Below are positions 1 to 8,482 of a DNA stretch of 64,000 nucleotides, in pieces. Each line of letters begins with the position of its first letter. Position 1 is the stretch's first letter. The notes below the pieces were generated by a model. The model had not been told where the DNA came from, ran no database searches, and worked only from the letters and a program-made list of their open reading frames with translations. Location of the stretch: positions 28,101 through 92,100 of the forward strand of contig JAZLGF010000011.1 of assembly GCA_045616165.1 (NCBI GenBank). The letters run 5' to 3'. A program made the translations under genes and the position numbers. The stretch comes from RGIG5612 sp045616165 (lineage in GTDB: Bacteria; Bacillota; Clostridia; Lachnospirales; Lachnospiraceae).

Positions 1-826
1 GTGAAGAAGGGTTAGGAGCAATAGTAGGCTCAGCAGTTTTTCTATATTCGCTTGGAGTTTTTTCGTAACATTTATAGAATGCTTTACAAAAGGCAGCAGA
101 TGAAGGAAAACCATTTTCAAAAGCAATAGTTGTTATTGAGTTATTGGTTTCTGTTAAATCTGATAAAGCATGACGAAGTCTAATGTTTTGCAAACAATTA
201 TTTAATGTATCTCCAGTTGCTTTCTTAAAAAATCTTGAAAGATATGAAGTATTTAGGTGAGTAAGCTCTGCAAGGTCATTTAATGTAATAGGGGATCTAT
301 AATTTTGTTCAAGATAATTAAGAATCATAGATTGTCTACTTCCGTAGGCATCTTCGTTTGCTGTTGTTTTAATATCCTCATTAAAATGAAAACATGAAAG
401 ATAGTAGATAAGAGCATAACAAAGTTCTATTTGGTGTAAGTCACCAAGCTTTGTATGTTCAAAATGGGCAAGGACAATATTTGATAAAATACGTCTTAAC
501 TCAGCATAATCTCTTTCCGTATCAGAAACACTATTACAAATAAAACGTCCTGTTGTATGCGTTTTATTGTCTTGGAAAAATTCTTTTTTTAATGAAATGA
601 TAGTTACTAGGTTATTTCCTGTTGCACTATAAACAGGAAAGTCAGTTGACTGAACTAATAAAATATCGTTTTGATTTAAGTAGATTGTTTCTTGGCGAAG
701 CTGAACTTTTATTTCGCCAGTTAAGACAAATAAAAATTCGACGTCATCACTTAGTTTGTGAACATCGCCTTGTAATGAAAGAATATTTACCGAAGTAACC
801 GGTGAAGTTTTAGGTTTAGTAGCCAT
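1..826 (-). CDS. AraC-family transcriptional regulator (3' end cut by window edge)
   Basis: About 275 codons are visible before the window edge cuts the gene. The start is the ATG at 826-824, preceded by an AAGGAG ribosome site; the upstream ATG at 833 hits a stop after five codons. The N-terminal ~110 residues have the pattern of an AraC cupin sensor domain, with a hydrophobic strand-rich stretch such as VEFLFVLTGEIKV. The C-terminal ~100 residues carry the two helix-turn-helix motifs, with ITLNDLAELTHLNTSYLSRF as the first and the ITTIAFENGF..SAAFCKAFYK pattern as the second. It is divergent from the hydrolase/ABC operon starting at 1067, so it is probably that operon's ligand-responsive regulator (inference). 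The ligand cannot be read from the sequence. Confidence 0.93.
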   Translation of the reverse strand, partial: MATKPKTSPVTSVNILSLQGDVHKLSDDVEFLFVLTGEIKVQLRQETIYLNQNDILLVQSTDFPVYSATGNNLVTIISLKKEFFQDNKTHTTGRFICNSVSDTERDYAELRRILSNIVLAHFEHTKLGDLHQIELCYALIYYLSCFHFNEDIKTTANEDAYGSRQSMILNYLEQNYRSPITLNDLAELTHLNTSYLSRFFKKATGDTLNNCLQNIRLRHALSDLTETNNSITTIAFENGFPSSAAFCKAFYKCYEKTPSEYRKTAEPTIAPNPSS

Positions 827-865
827 TTTTCATTCTCCTTTAGGAAAAATATATGCATTTCCTAA

Positions 866-895
866 ATTATATCCATTTTATGTTCAAAAAGTCAA
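866..895 (-). promoter_or_regulatory. Predicted promoter of the araC-type gene
   Basis: On the minus strand, TTGACT (895-890) and TATAAT (871-866) are separated by 18 bases, about 40 bases before the start codon at 826. The -35 box lies inside one arm of the AAAAAGTCAA inverted repeat, which would allow autoregulation. Confidence 0.6.
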
Positions 896-993
896 AAAAA
901 CAATGCGATATATTGACTTTTTATGCCATTTTCTTATGTATTTTTTACATGTTAAAAAAAACACACTAATTAAGCTTAAAAGAAGTCAAAAAA
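886..993. promoter_or_regulatory. Repeated AAGTCAA(AAA) motif, candidate AraC operator
   Basis: The 10-mer AAAAAGTCAA at 886-895 recurs inverted as TTGACTTTTT at 913-922, and a third direct match, AAGTCAAAAAA, lies at 983-993. All three sit between the divergent regulator and the operon at 1067. AraC-type proteins usually bind two or more repeated half-sites in such regions, so these are the best operator candidates. No binding evidence exists beyond the repetition. Confidence 0.45.
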
Positions 994-1009
994 TAAAGTC
1001 GATTTTAGG

Positions 1010-1037
1010 TTGCAAATACATATAATTATTCTATATT
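1010..1037 (+). promoter_or_regulatory. Predicted promoter of the hydrolase/ABC operon
   Basis: TTGCAA (1010-1015) and TATATT (1032-1037) are 16 bases apart, ending 29 bases before the ATG at 1067. Another TATAAT at 1021-1026 has no good -35 box. The third AAGTCAAAAAA motif ends 16 bases upstream of the -35, a position suited to activation. Confidence 0.4.
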
Positions 1038-1066
1038 CGATTAATATGTAACGGAGAGGAATAATT

Positions 1067-2821
1067 ATGATTCCAGAGAAATTTTTAAATAATCCAAAAT
1101 ATAAGATTGTACCAACCAAATTTGGTGATGAAACAATAGATGTTATTTATCGTAAGATGCGTAAACCAATGAGCAGAGCTGAGCAAGACGCTCTTCCACC
1201 AAACGAGCGTGACATGTTTACTTTCGTTGCTGAATTTAATCAGCGCACTTATGATGCAACGCCTTTTATTGAATGTCATCAAGACGTAGCAGTTGAATTA
1301 AGAGATGGAACAAAAATTTATTGTGACATTTTTCTTCCAAAAAATTCTGGACCAGTTCCAGTAATTGTTTCATGGAGCCCGTTTGGAAAACGTCCTGGTG
1401 ATGGATTTGACGAATGGCAACTTATGGGCGTTCCGCCTAAAACAGTTTCTAAGATGGCTAAATTCGAATCTGCTGATCCTAGCTACTGGTGTCGTCACGG
1501 TTATGCAATTGCTAATGTTGACCCTAGAGGAATAGGACATAGCGAAGGCGATGCTGTTTTTATGGGAACTCAAGAAGGAAGAGATGGTGCTGACTTCGTT
1601 GAATGGTGCGCAGCTCAAGAATGGTGCGATGGCCATGTTGGTTTATTTGGAAATAGTGGCGTTGCAATGGTTCAATGGAGAATAGCAGCACAGTGCCCAG
1701 AACACTTAACATGTATTGCTCCTTGGGAAGCAACAGGAGACCTTTATAGAGAGTCATGTAGAGAAGGTGGAATTGAAGGAACTTATTCTGAGAGTGTAAT
1801 CGGTATGGTTGCAGGCGAAGGATATATTGAAGATCAGCTTGCTATGAGCCAGGCTTATCCTTTCTTTAATGCTTATTGGGCTGATAAGATTCCTGATTTT
1901 AAGAAGATTAGGATTCCTTGTTATTGCACAAGCAATTGGAATCACTTCCATGATAGAGGTTCTTTTGAAGGATTTATGCAAATTAAGTCTCGCCAAAAAT
2001 GGATGAGAGCGCATAGAGAATTTGAATGGCCAGATACCTACAATCCAGAAAATATTGAAGACCTTAGAAAATTCTTTGATAGATATTTAAAAGATATTAA
2101 TAATGGTTGGGAACTTACACCTAAGGTTCGCCTCGAGGTTATGGACTCATACGATTTTGATTTTAGAACAAATAGGCCTGAAAAAGAATGGCCGCTTGCA
2201 CGCACTGAATACACAAAGTTATATCTTAATGCTGAGAATCAAACTATGTCACCTGAAGTTACTACATGTGATGCTGAAGTTTCATTTGATGCAACTTGCG
2301 AAGTGCTTAATTTTGATTATGTAGTTCCTGAAGATACAGAAATTACTGGATATATTTCATTACATGCGTTTGCCTCAGTTAAAGGTTTTGATGATGCTGA
2401 CCTTTTCTTTACTATTAAGAAACTTGGCGAAGGTGGAAAAGAACTTCCTGTTTCAGTTCTTAACGAACCTCACCCAGGAGCATGGACAAAACTTAGACTT
2501 TCTATGAGAGAGTTAGATCCAAATTCGAAACCATATAAACCAGAGCAGACTTTTACAAAAGAAGAAAAGTTAGAAGAAGGAAAGCCAGTAGAGTTTTCAG
2601 TTACTTTCTGGCCTTATAGTAGAATTTGGCATAAGGGTGAAACTATTAGACTTCAAATAGCGGGCAAATATTTAAGAGATCAAGGTTGGTTTGAAACTCT
2701 TAATTGGAATTCAATTAACGAAGGAACTCAAACAATTCATACAGGTCCAAAATTTGAATCGTATTTGCAAATACCTGTTATTCCGCCAAAATTTAAGAGT
2801 TTTGATTATGTAGTTCGTTAA
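1067..2821 (+). CDS. CocE/NonD-family alpha/beta-hydrolase (S15-like acyl hydrolase)
   Basis: 584 residues, the usual size of the CocE/NonD/X-Pro dipeptidyl-peptidase S15 superfamily. The N-terminal hydrolase fold has VDPRGIGHSEG followed by the nucleophile elbow GLFGNSGVA, with Ser about residue 197. The last third is the beta-rich jelly-roll domain of the family, ending in TIHTGPKFESYLQIP, where His about residue 558 is the likely catalytic base. There is no signal peptide, so it should act in the cytosol on esters, amides or prolyl-peptide bonds. It is the first gene of an operon with a solute importer, so it probably acts on the imported compound. The ribosome site GGAGAGG precedes the ATG. 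Substrate unknown. Confidence 0.88.
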   Translation: MIPEKFLNNPKYKIVPTKFGDETIDVIYRKMRKPMSRAEQDALPPNERDMFTFVAEFNQRTYDATPFIECHQDVAVELRDGTKIYCDIFLPKNSGPVPVIVSWSPFGKRPGDGFDEWQLMGVPPKTVSKMAKFESADPSYWCRHGYAIANVDPRGIGHSEGDAVFMGTQEGRDGADFVEWCAAQEWCDGHVGLFGNSGVAMVQWRIAAQCPEHLTCIAPWEATGDLYRESCREGGIEGTYSESVIGMVAGEGYIEDQLAMSQAYPFFNAYWADKIPDFKKIRIPCYCTSNWNHFHDRGSFEGFMQIKSRQKWMRAHREFEWPDTYNPENIEDLRKFFDRYLKDINNGWELTPKVRLEVMDSYDFDFRTNRPEKEWPLARTEYTKLYLNAENQTMSPEVTTCDAEVSFDATCEVLNFDYVVPEDTEITGYISLHAFASVKGFDDADLFFTIKKLGEGGKELPVSVLNEPHPGAWTKLRLSMRELDPNSKPYKPEQTFTKEEKLEEGKPVEFSVTFWPYSRIWHKGETIRLQIAGKYLRDQGWFETLNWNSINEGTQTIHTGPKFESYLQIPVIPPKFKSFDYVVR

Positions 2822-2839
2822 CATATTTTAGGAGAAAAC

Positions 2840-4321
2840 ATGGAATTATTAGAACTTCACAATATTACAAAAGAATATCCTGGTGTTACAGCTTTAGATA
2901 ACGTTTCTATAAGTTTTAAAAAGGGAGAAGTACATGCAATCGTTGGCGAAAACGGTGCGGGTAAATCAACTTTTATTAAAGTTATTTCAGGAGCAATCAA
3001 ACCGACATCAGGCGTGATGAACATTGATGGAAAAGAATATAAATCTGTTACTCCATTGCAAGCAATTGATTTAGGTATCGCAGTTGTTTATCAAGAACTT
3101 ATTCAGTTTGATGCGATGTCTATTATGGATAACCTTTTCATGAGTAGCGAAGAAAAAAGTTTCTTTGTTGATGAAGAAGCAAGAATGAAAAAGACAAAAG
3201 AACTTCTTGAAAAATTCCATTGTGATGTTTCACCAAAAACATGGATAAGAGATTTATCTGTTGCTAATAGACAAATTGTTGAGATTGCAAAAGGTATGGT
3301 TAAGAATGCTAGAATTCTTATTCTTGATGAGCCTACAGCTGCAATCACAGTAGAAGAGCAAAAAAGATTATTTAAGGTAATTAATGAACTAAAAGAACAG
3401 GGTGTTACGGTTATTTATATTTCACACCGCCTTGAAGAACTTTTTGAAATTTGTGATAGAGTTACAGTTTTAAGAGATGGACAATACGTTGACACATTAG
3501 ATATTAATGATACGGATAAACAAGGTCTTATAAAGTTGATGGTAGGAAGAGAACTTTCTGCTTCTTATCCTCCAAAGGATAATGAACCTGAAGAAGAAGT
3601 TGTTCTTAAGTGTGAAGATGTAACGGGTAATGGAGTAAATGATATTTCGTTTGAACTTCACAAGGGAGAAATTTTAGGCTTTGCAGGACTTGTTGGAGCT
3701 GGAAGAACAGAACTTATGCATCTTCTTTATGGCGCAGCTAAAAAAAGTGCTGGAAAGGTTACCTTTAAGGAAAAGGAAGTTCATTTTAGAAATCCTTCGC
3801 AAGCTCTTGACGCTGGTATTGGACTTATTCCTGAAGATAGAAAGATGCAAGGATGTTTCTTAGAAAAACAAATTGACTGGAATATTTCTATTTCTAGTTT
3901 GGATAAAGTATGTAATAAAATTTTTATTGATAAAGAAAAAGAAAAAGAACAAACCAAAGAATATGGCCAAAAGATGAGAATCAAAACGCCATCTTTCCAA
4001 GCTCTAACATTATCTTTGTCAGGTGGAAATCAGCAAAAGGTTGTTCTTGCAAAAACCCTTGCAACAACTCCTGAAATTTTGATTTTTGATGAACCTACAA
4101 GAGGTATTGATGTTGGAGCTAGATATGAAATCTATCAATTAATGATAGAACTTACAAAACAAGGAAAATCTATCTTAATGGTTTCTTCAGATATGGAAGA
4201 ACTTTTAGGAATGTCAGAAAGAATAGTTGTTTTGCATGAAGGAACACAAATGGGAATTTTAGAAAAAGAAGAATTCTCACAAGAAACAGTAATGACACTA
4301 GCATCAGGCGAAACATTATAG
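2840..4321 (+). CDS. Sugar-type ABC importer, double ATPase subunit (RbsA/MglA family)
   Basis: 493 residues with two fused ABC domains, the hallmark of the CUT2 importer ATPases. Domain 1 has Walker A GENGAGKST (about residues 36-44) and Walker B ILILDEPTAAI. Domain 2 has a degenerate Walker A, GLVGAGRTEL, and the signature LSGGNQQKVVLAK followed by ILIFDEPTRGIDVG. It energises the permease encoded immediately downstream (11-base gap). CUT2 systems import ribose, galactose, autoinducer-2, nucleosides and other small solutes; the neighbours here do not look like a standard pentose pathway, so the substrate is open. Confidence 0.93.
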   Translation: MELLELHNITKEYPGVTALDNVSISFKKGEVHAIVGENGAGKSTFIKVISGAIKPTSGVMNIDGKEYKSVTPLQAIDLGIAVVYQELIQFDAMSIMDNLFMSSEEKSFFVDEEARMKKTKELLEKFHCDVSPKTWIRDLSVANRQIVEIAKGMVKNARILILDEPTAAITVEEQKRLFKVINELKEQGVTVIYISHRLEELFEICDRVTVLRDGQYVDTLDINDTDKQGLIKLMVGRELSASYPPKDNEPEEEVVLKCEDVTGNGVNDISFELHKGEILGFAGLVGAGRTELMHLLYGAAKKSAGKVTFKEKEVHFRNPSQALDAGIGLIPEDRKMQGCFLEKQIDWNISISSLDKVCNKIFIDKEKEKEQTKEYGQKMRIKTPSFQALTLSLSGGNQQKVVLAKTLATTPEILIFDEPTRGIDVGARYEIYQLMIELTKQGKSILMVSSDMEELLGMSERIVVLHEGTQMGILEKEEFSQETVMTLASGETL

Positions 4322-4332
4322 GAGGATATTTA

Positions 4333-5298
4333 ATGGGAACAGCAGCAAAACCTAAAAAATCAGTCGGACAAATAATTTCAAATTTTTCCATGCCGATTTT
4401 ACTTATACTTTTGATAGTAGTGTTTAGTATTTTATCGGATAAATTTTTTACGCCTCTAAACCTAACCAATATTTTGGTTCAGAACATACATACAGCAGTT
4501 TGTTGTACAGGTGTTTTTATGATTATGGTATCAGGCGGATGTGACTTATCTATTGGTTATCAAATGTCCGTTGCAGCAGTTATAGTTACTAAAGGAATTA
4601 GTACAGGTGTTCTTTCAGCGCCAATAGCAATTCTTTTAGGAATTGTAATATGCGCAGCTTTAGGAACATTTAATGGAATTATGGCTATGTCGCTTAATTC
4701 ACACACGATGATAGTTACTCTTGGTACAATGGCTATCTTCCAAGGTATTTCTTATCTTATTAGTGGATCAAAAACTTACCATAAACTTCCTGTAGGCTAT
4801 ATGTATTTAGGCCAAGGAAAACTTTTCGGAGTAATTCCTGTTAACGCAATTATTGCTTTAGTAGTTATTGTTATTGTAGGAATAATAATGGCGAAGACAA
4901 AAATTGGAAGGAAGATTTATGCAGTAGGAGATAATCCTGAAGCTGCTAGATTGGCAGGTCTTAATGTTAAAAGAATTAAAATTTTAGTATTTACTTTCGC
5001 AGGTGTTTTAGTTGGTATTGCAGCTATTTTACTTTCAGCTCGTTCTGGTAGTGGTGATTCAAGTACAGGTACAGGACTAGAATTTACTGGCATCATAGCA
5101 TGTGTACTTTCTGGTGTTGCTCTTAAAGGTGGAGAAGGAACACTTTGGAAAGCAATCGTTGCTGTTTATGTTCTTGGAGTTTTAAGTAATGGTATGCAAC
5201 TTATTAACCTTGGTGCATATCCGCAATATATCGCAAAAGGTATAATTATGCTTGTATCACTTTACTTAAGTAATAGGACAGCAGCTAGGTCATCGTAA
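4333..5298 (+). CDS. Sugar-type ABC importer permease (RbsC family)
   Basis: 321 residues, with eight to ten hydrophobic segments typical of BPD_transp_2 permeases. The family pattern GDNPEAARLAGLNVKRIK (about residues 198-215), the cytoplasmic coupling loop, is present. A ribosome site GGAGG lies six bases before the ATG, which follows the ATPase stop closely. Only one permease gene is present, so it should function as a homodimer in the membrane, paired with the double ATPase and the lipoprotein at 5366. Confidence 0.93.
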   Translation: MGTAAKPKKSVGQIISNFSMPILLILLIVVFSILSDKFFTPLNLTNILVQNIHTAVCCTGVFMIMVSGGCDLSIGYQMSVAAVIVTKGISTGVLSAPIAILLGIVICAALGTFNGIMAMSLNSHTMIVTLGTMAIFQGISYLISGSKTYHKLPVGYMYLGQGKLFGVIPVNAIIALVVIVIVGIIMAKTKIGRKIYAVGDNPEAARLAGLNVKRIKILVFTFAGVLVGIAAILLSARSGSGDSSTGTGLEFTGIIACVLSGVALKGGEGTLWKAIVAVYVLGVLSNGMQLINLGAYPQYIAKGIIMLVSLYLSNRTAARSS

Positions 5299-5365
5299 TA
5301 AGCCTGGCAGTCAGGTTTATATAAATTTGTTTTATATTATTTTTTCAAATCATAAGGAGGAGAAT

Positions 5366-6406
5366 ATGAAAAAGTATTTAAAAACTATTTTAGTATGTGC
5401 TCTTTGTGCTGTAATGGTTCTTAGTATGGTTGCTTGTGGCAAGAAAAAAGAAGAACCTAAGACAGATGAAGCTGGCACAGCAGCTTTTGTAACATTCGGT
5501 TTGGGTGGAGACTTCTTCCAAATGTTAGCAGACCAGTTCGTTAAAACTTTTGAAGGTGCTGGTTGGACGGCTAAATATGAAGATGGACAATTTAACCCAG
5601 AAACACAAATTGCTGCAGCAGAAAACTATATTGCTGAGGGTGTTGACGTATTATTTATTTGGTCAGTAGCTCCAGAAGCAATGGGTGGTGTTGTAAAATC
5701 AGCAATGGAAAAAGGTATTAAAGTTATTGCTTTCGTTGCTCAAACAGAAGAATACGATGCATGTATGTTATCAGACGATGCACAACTTGCAATTTACCTT
5801 AACAAGGTTTGTGCAAAGTGGCTTGATGAAGCATACAAAGATGCTCCAGACCATTCTGTTCCTGTAGCTGTATTCTCACAAAGAGATGCTGACACAGGTG
5901 TTCTTCAAGCAGATGCACTTCTTAAAGTTGCTGAATACTCAAAGAAAGCAGCAACTCCTATTGAAATTGCTTGTACAGAAGAATCTGCAGCAGAAGGTTT
6001 AGCAAAAGCTGAAACACTTTATGCTTCAAATCCTGAAATCAAAGTATTCTTAACAGCTCATAATGATCTTGCTAAAGGTATCAATAGCTATTACACAGGT
6101 CTTAGCTCACCAAACAAAGAATACAAAGATATGGGTATCTTCTGTGTAAACGGCGATGAAGAAATCGGCGGATACATCAAAGGTTCTGTTAATAACGAAA
6201 CTCCATTCCGTGGTATGGTTATGACAGGTGGTGTTGAAGACACAGCTAACGAAATGTTAGACGTTGCTACAGGCGTTATGAATGGAACATATGAAAAAGG
6301 TTACGTTCGTATGGCTAACACAGTATTCGTATATGGCGACACAGCTGATGAATACTTATCAACAGGCACTGTAACATCAGTTACAAATGCAGATTTTGAT
6401 AAATAA
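5366..6406 (+). CDS. Substrate-binding lipoprotein of the RbsB-type ABC importer
   Basis: 346 residues from the ATG at 5366, chosen because AAGGAGG lies at 5354-5360; an in-frame ATG at 5327 would place 13 extra residues before the signal peptide. The N-terminus is a lipoprotein signal with lipobox SMVAC, so the mature protein is anchored outside the membrane. The rest is a periplasmic-binding-protein type I fold (Peripla_BP_4), with VDVLFIWSVAPEAMGG and VFLTAHNDLAKG at the usual ligand-cleft positions. It captures the solute imported by the two preceding gene products. A strong stem-loop follows at 6427, which would favour higher levels of this component. Confidence 0.92.
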   Translation: MKKYLKTILVCALCAVMVLSMVACGKKKEEPKTDEAGTAAFVTFGLGGDFFQMLADQFVKTFEGAGWTAKYEDGQFNPETQIAAAENYIAEGVDVLFIWSVAPEAMGGVVKSAMEKGIKVIAFVAQTEEYDACMLSDDAQLAIYLNKVCAKWLDEAYKDAPDHSVPVAVFSQRDADTGVLQADALLKVAEYSKKAATPIEIACTEESAAEGLAKAETLYASNPEIKVFLTAHNDLAKGINSYYTGLSSPNKEYKDMGIFCVNGDEEIGGYIKGSVNNETPFRGMVMTGGVEDTANEMLDVATGVMNGTYEKGYVRMANTVFVYGDTADEYLSTGTVTSVTNADFDK

Positions 6407-6426
6407 TTAAAATCTAATAAACTTAG

Positions 6427-6452
6427 AAGGGAGTGCTTAATTGCACTCCCTT
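6427..6452 (+). terminator. Intrinsic terminator or mRNA-stabilising stem-loop after the binding-protein gene
   Basis: An AAGGGAGTGC / GCACTCCCTT perfect stem with a TTAATT loop is followed by a weak T-rich tail (ATTTC). The tail is short, so read-through into the gene at 6477 is expected. Confidence 0.65.
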
Positions 6453-6476
6453 ATTTCAAAATGAGAGGAACAAGAC

Positions 6477-7400
6477 ATGAAAGTATTAGGATTATCATTC
6501 GGAAGAAAAATGATGAATTGTGACATCATGATTAAGGAAGCTTTAACAGTATGCAAGGAAGCTGGACATGAAATTAAATTCATGAATGTAAATAATTACG
6601 ATATTAAACCTTGCACAGGTTGTATTGCGTGTACAGTAAGTATGATAATGGGTGCTAAGAATGCGGGCACATGCGTATTAAAAGATGATTTCCATATTAT
6701 TGAAAATGAAATTATGGATGCAGACGCAGTATTACTTGCGGCTCCAACTTTCGAATGTGCAACTACAGGTCTTTATAGAACTATGTGTGATAGGCTTGGT
6801 CCTTCACATGATGTTACCTTTAGAAAGGCTGCTATTGATGAAGGAATGGATGTTGATAAACGTTCATTAAAGAAAAGAGTTTGCGCACTTATGAGCGCCG
6901 GCGGCGCAGTAACTAAAAACTGGACTGATCTTTCTATTCCTACTATGTATCCACTTCCTATGTCTATGGGAATGGATGTTGTTGACTTTATTCAATATTA
7001 TGGAGCTATGGCGCATCACAGTATTCTTCACAATACAGAAATAATGGAGCGTGTTAGAACATTAGGTAAAAATGTTGTTGATGCTCTTAGTGTTTACAAT
7101 AATGATGAAGAAAGATCTAAATGGAGAGGCGACGAAGGAGTTTGTCCGGTATGCCATTTAGATATGGTAAACATTGTTGATGACGGTGCAGCAGTTGAAT
7201 GTGTTGTTTGTGGAATCAGAGGCGAAATTTCTTTTGAAGATGGAAAACTTAAAGTTAACTACTCTGATAAAGAGCAAGCAAGAAGCCGCTTAACATGGGC
7301 AGGAAAATTAGAGCATTCAACAGAGATTAAAACTAAGGCAGCAGGCCCAGACCAGATTCCTAATCTTCAAGAATTATTAGAACCTTATAAATGGGAATAA
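6477..7400 (+). CDS. NADPH-dependent FMN reductase / Fe-S flavoprotein-like, with C-terminal zinc ribbon
   Basis: 307 residues. Residues 1-180 follow the flavodoxin-like NADPH:FMN reductase fold (MKVLGLSFGRKMMNCD at the phosphate-binding start, LLAAPTFECATTG at the isoalloxazine loop). A cysteine cluster PCTGCIACTV...GTC (CX2CX2CX12C) resembles the cluster-binding motif of iron-sulfur flavoproteins, with longer final spacing. Near residue 220 two CXXC pairs (CPVCHLD and CVVCGIRG) form a rubredoxin- or zinc-ribbon-like domain absent from ordinary family members. The stop codon abuts the next ATG directly, so it is tightly coupled to the URO-D gene. It likely supplies electrons in the cytosol; the acceptor is unknown. 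Confidence 0.82.
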   Translation: MKVLGLSFGRKMMNCDIMIKEALTVCKEAGHEIKFMNVNNYDIKPCTGCIACTVSMIMGAKNAGTCVLKDDFHIIENEIMDADAVLLAAPTFECATTGLYRTMCDRLGPSHDVTFRKAAIDEGMDVDKRSLKKRVCALMSAGGAVTKNWTDLSIPTMYPLPMSMGMDVVDFIQYYGAMAHHSILHNTEIMERVRTLGKNVVDALSVYNNDEERSKWRGDEGVCPVCHLDMVNIVDDGAAVECVVCGIRGEISFEDGKLKVNYSDKEQARSRLTWAGKLEHSTEIKTKAAGPDQIPNLQELLEPYKWE

Positions 7401-8387
7401 ATGAACGAGAGAGAAAACTTCTTTAAAATATATAATGGAGAAAAGCCGGAGTGGATTCCGTGCTTTTATGACGCATACCAACCAATGGGGTCTTCGCTTA
7501 TTAATAACACTGGTAAGATGTTTGAAGGTGGAGAAGACATGTTTGGTGTCACATGGATTTGTACGGCTGACACAGGCTACCAACCAATACCCGATCCAAG
7601 AAAACATTTATTTGATGACATAACACATTGGGATGAATATGTGAAATTTCCTGACATAGATAAATGGGATTGGGAAAATGCAGCTAAAAAAGATTTAGAC
7701 GGAATCGATAAAGGAAAACTTCTTTGTTATTTTGGTATGGAAGGAAATTTTAACAGGCTTCAATCGATGATGGGCGTTATTGAAACTATGATAGCGATGT
7801 TAGAAGAGACAGAAGCGGTTGAATCTTTCTTTGATGCGTATACAGAATTTAAAATTAAAACTATTAAAAAAATTGCAAAATATTATAAGCCTGATATTTA
7901 TGTAAATGGTGATGATGTATGCTCATCTACAGGATTGTTTTTCTCACCAGAACTTCATAAAAGATTAATTGCACCATTTGAAAAAAGATTGGCGCAAGCA
8001 GCAATTGAAGAGGGCATTATAGTTGAACATCACGTTTGTGGGGACTGTAAAGATATAATTGAAAGTGTTGTTGATAGTGGCGCACGTATTTGGCAAACGG
8101 CTCAGCCGATGAATGATTTGATAGGCATTAAAGAAAAGTATAAAGGAAAATTAATTCTTCATGGTGGCTGGGATTCAACGGGTGCTCATAACTTTGATAA
8201 CGCAACAGAAGAAGAGGTTAGGAGTGAAGTAAGGCGTTGCATTGATACCTACGGTAGAGATGGAAACTTTATGCTCTTTCCAATTATAGTAGGAGATCCT
8301 GACAAAGGAATCATGCAAAAAAAGAGAGCATGGGCATCAGATGAATGCAGAACTTATAGCGAGAAAATTTTATGGCAAAATAATTAA
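7401..8387 (+). CDS. Uroporphyrinogen decarboxylase (URO-D) superfamily protein
   Basis: 328 residues of a single URO-D TIM barrel. Visible family features are KPDIYVNGDDVCSSTGLF in the middle and EHHVCGDCKDIIE and ILHGGWDS toward the end; the latter occupy the positions where corrinoid methyltransferases (MtaA/MtbA type) hold Cys/His zinc ligands. The arginines that bind uroporphyrinogen carboxylates in HemE are not obvious, so heme synthesis is unlikely. No corrinoid protein is encoded beside it. Its ATG begins on the base after the preceding TAA. A demethylase, methyltransferase or lyase role in the same catabolic route is inference. Confidence 0.8.
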   Translation: MNERENFFKIYNGEKPEWIPCFYDAYQPMGSSLINNTGKMFEGGEDMFGVTWICTADTGYQPIPDPRKHLFDDITHWDEYVKFPDIDKWDWENAAKKDLDGIDKGKLLCYFGMEGNFNRLQSMMGVIETMIAMLEETEAVESFFDAYTEFKIKTIKKIAKYYKPDIYVNGDDVCSSTGLFFSPELHKRLIAPFEKRLAQAAIEEGIIVEHHVCGDCKDIIESVVDSGARIWQTAQPMNDLIGIKEKYKGKLILHGGWDSTGAHNFDNATEEEVRSEVRRCIDTYGRDGNFMLFPIIVGDPDKGIMQKKRAWASDECRTYSEKILWQNN

Positions 8388-8402
8388 CACATAAAAAGTT
8401 CA

Positions 8403-8436
8403 TTCTTCTTAAAAGCGTAAAGGGTTTTCAGAAGAA
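8403..8436 (+). terminator. Weak stem-loop ending the URO-D transcript
   Basis: TTCTTCT and AAAA (8403-8414, one mismatch) pair with TTTT and AGAAGAA (8425-8436) around a 10-base loop. No run of T follows, so intrinsic termination is uncertain. Confidence 0.35.
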
Positions 8437-8450
8437 CAAAAATTTGATAC

Positions 8451-8482
8451 AATACCTCCAAGTATGTCTTGGAGGTATTTTT
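8451..8482 (+). promoter_or_regulatory. Perfect 12-bp hairpin masking the ribosome site of the next gene
   Basis: AATACCTCCAAG (8451-8462) pairs without mismatch with CTTGGAGGTATT (8468-8479) around a five-base loop. The GGAGG ribosome site (8471-8475) lies entirely in the 3' arm, and TTTTT follows before the ATG at 8483. It can act as a translational lock or as an intrinsic terminator for read-through from the upstream operon. A possible -10, TACAAT, at 8448-8453 would start transcripts inside the stem and escape the lock. Confidence 0.65.

Noticed and set aside
5327..5365. Upstream ATG for the binding protein gene
   Set aside because: The AAGGAGG at 5354-5360 and the lipoprotein signal both fit the ATG at 5366.
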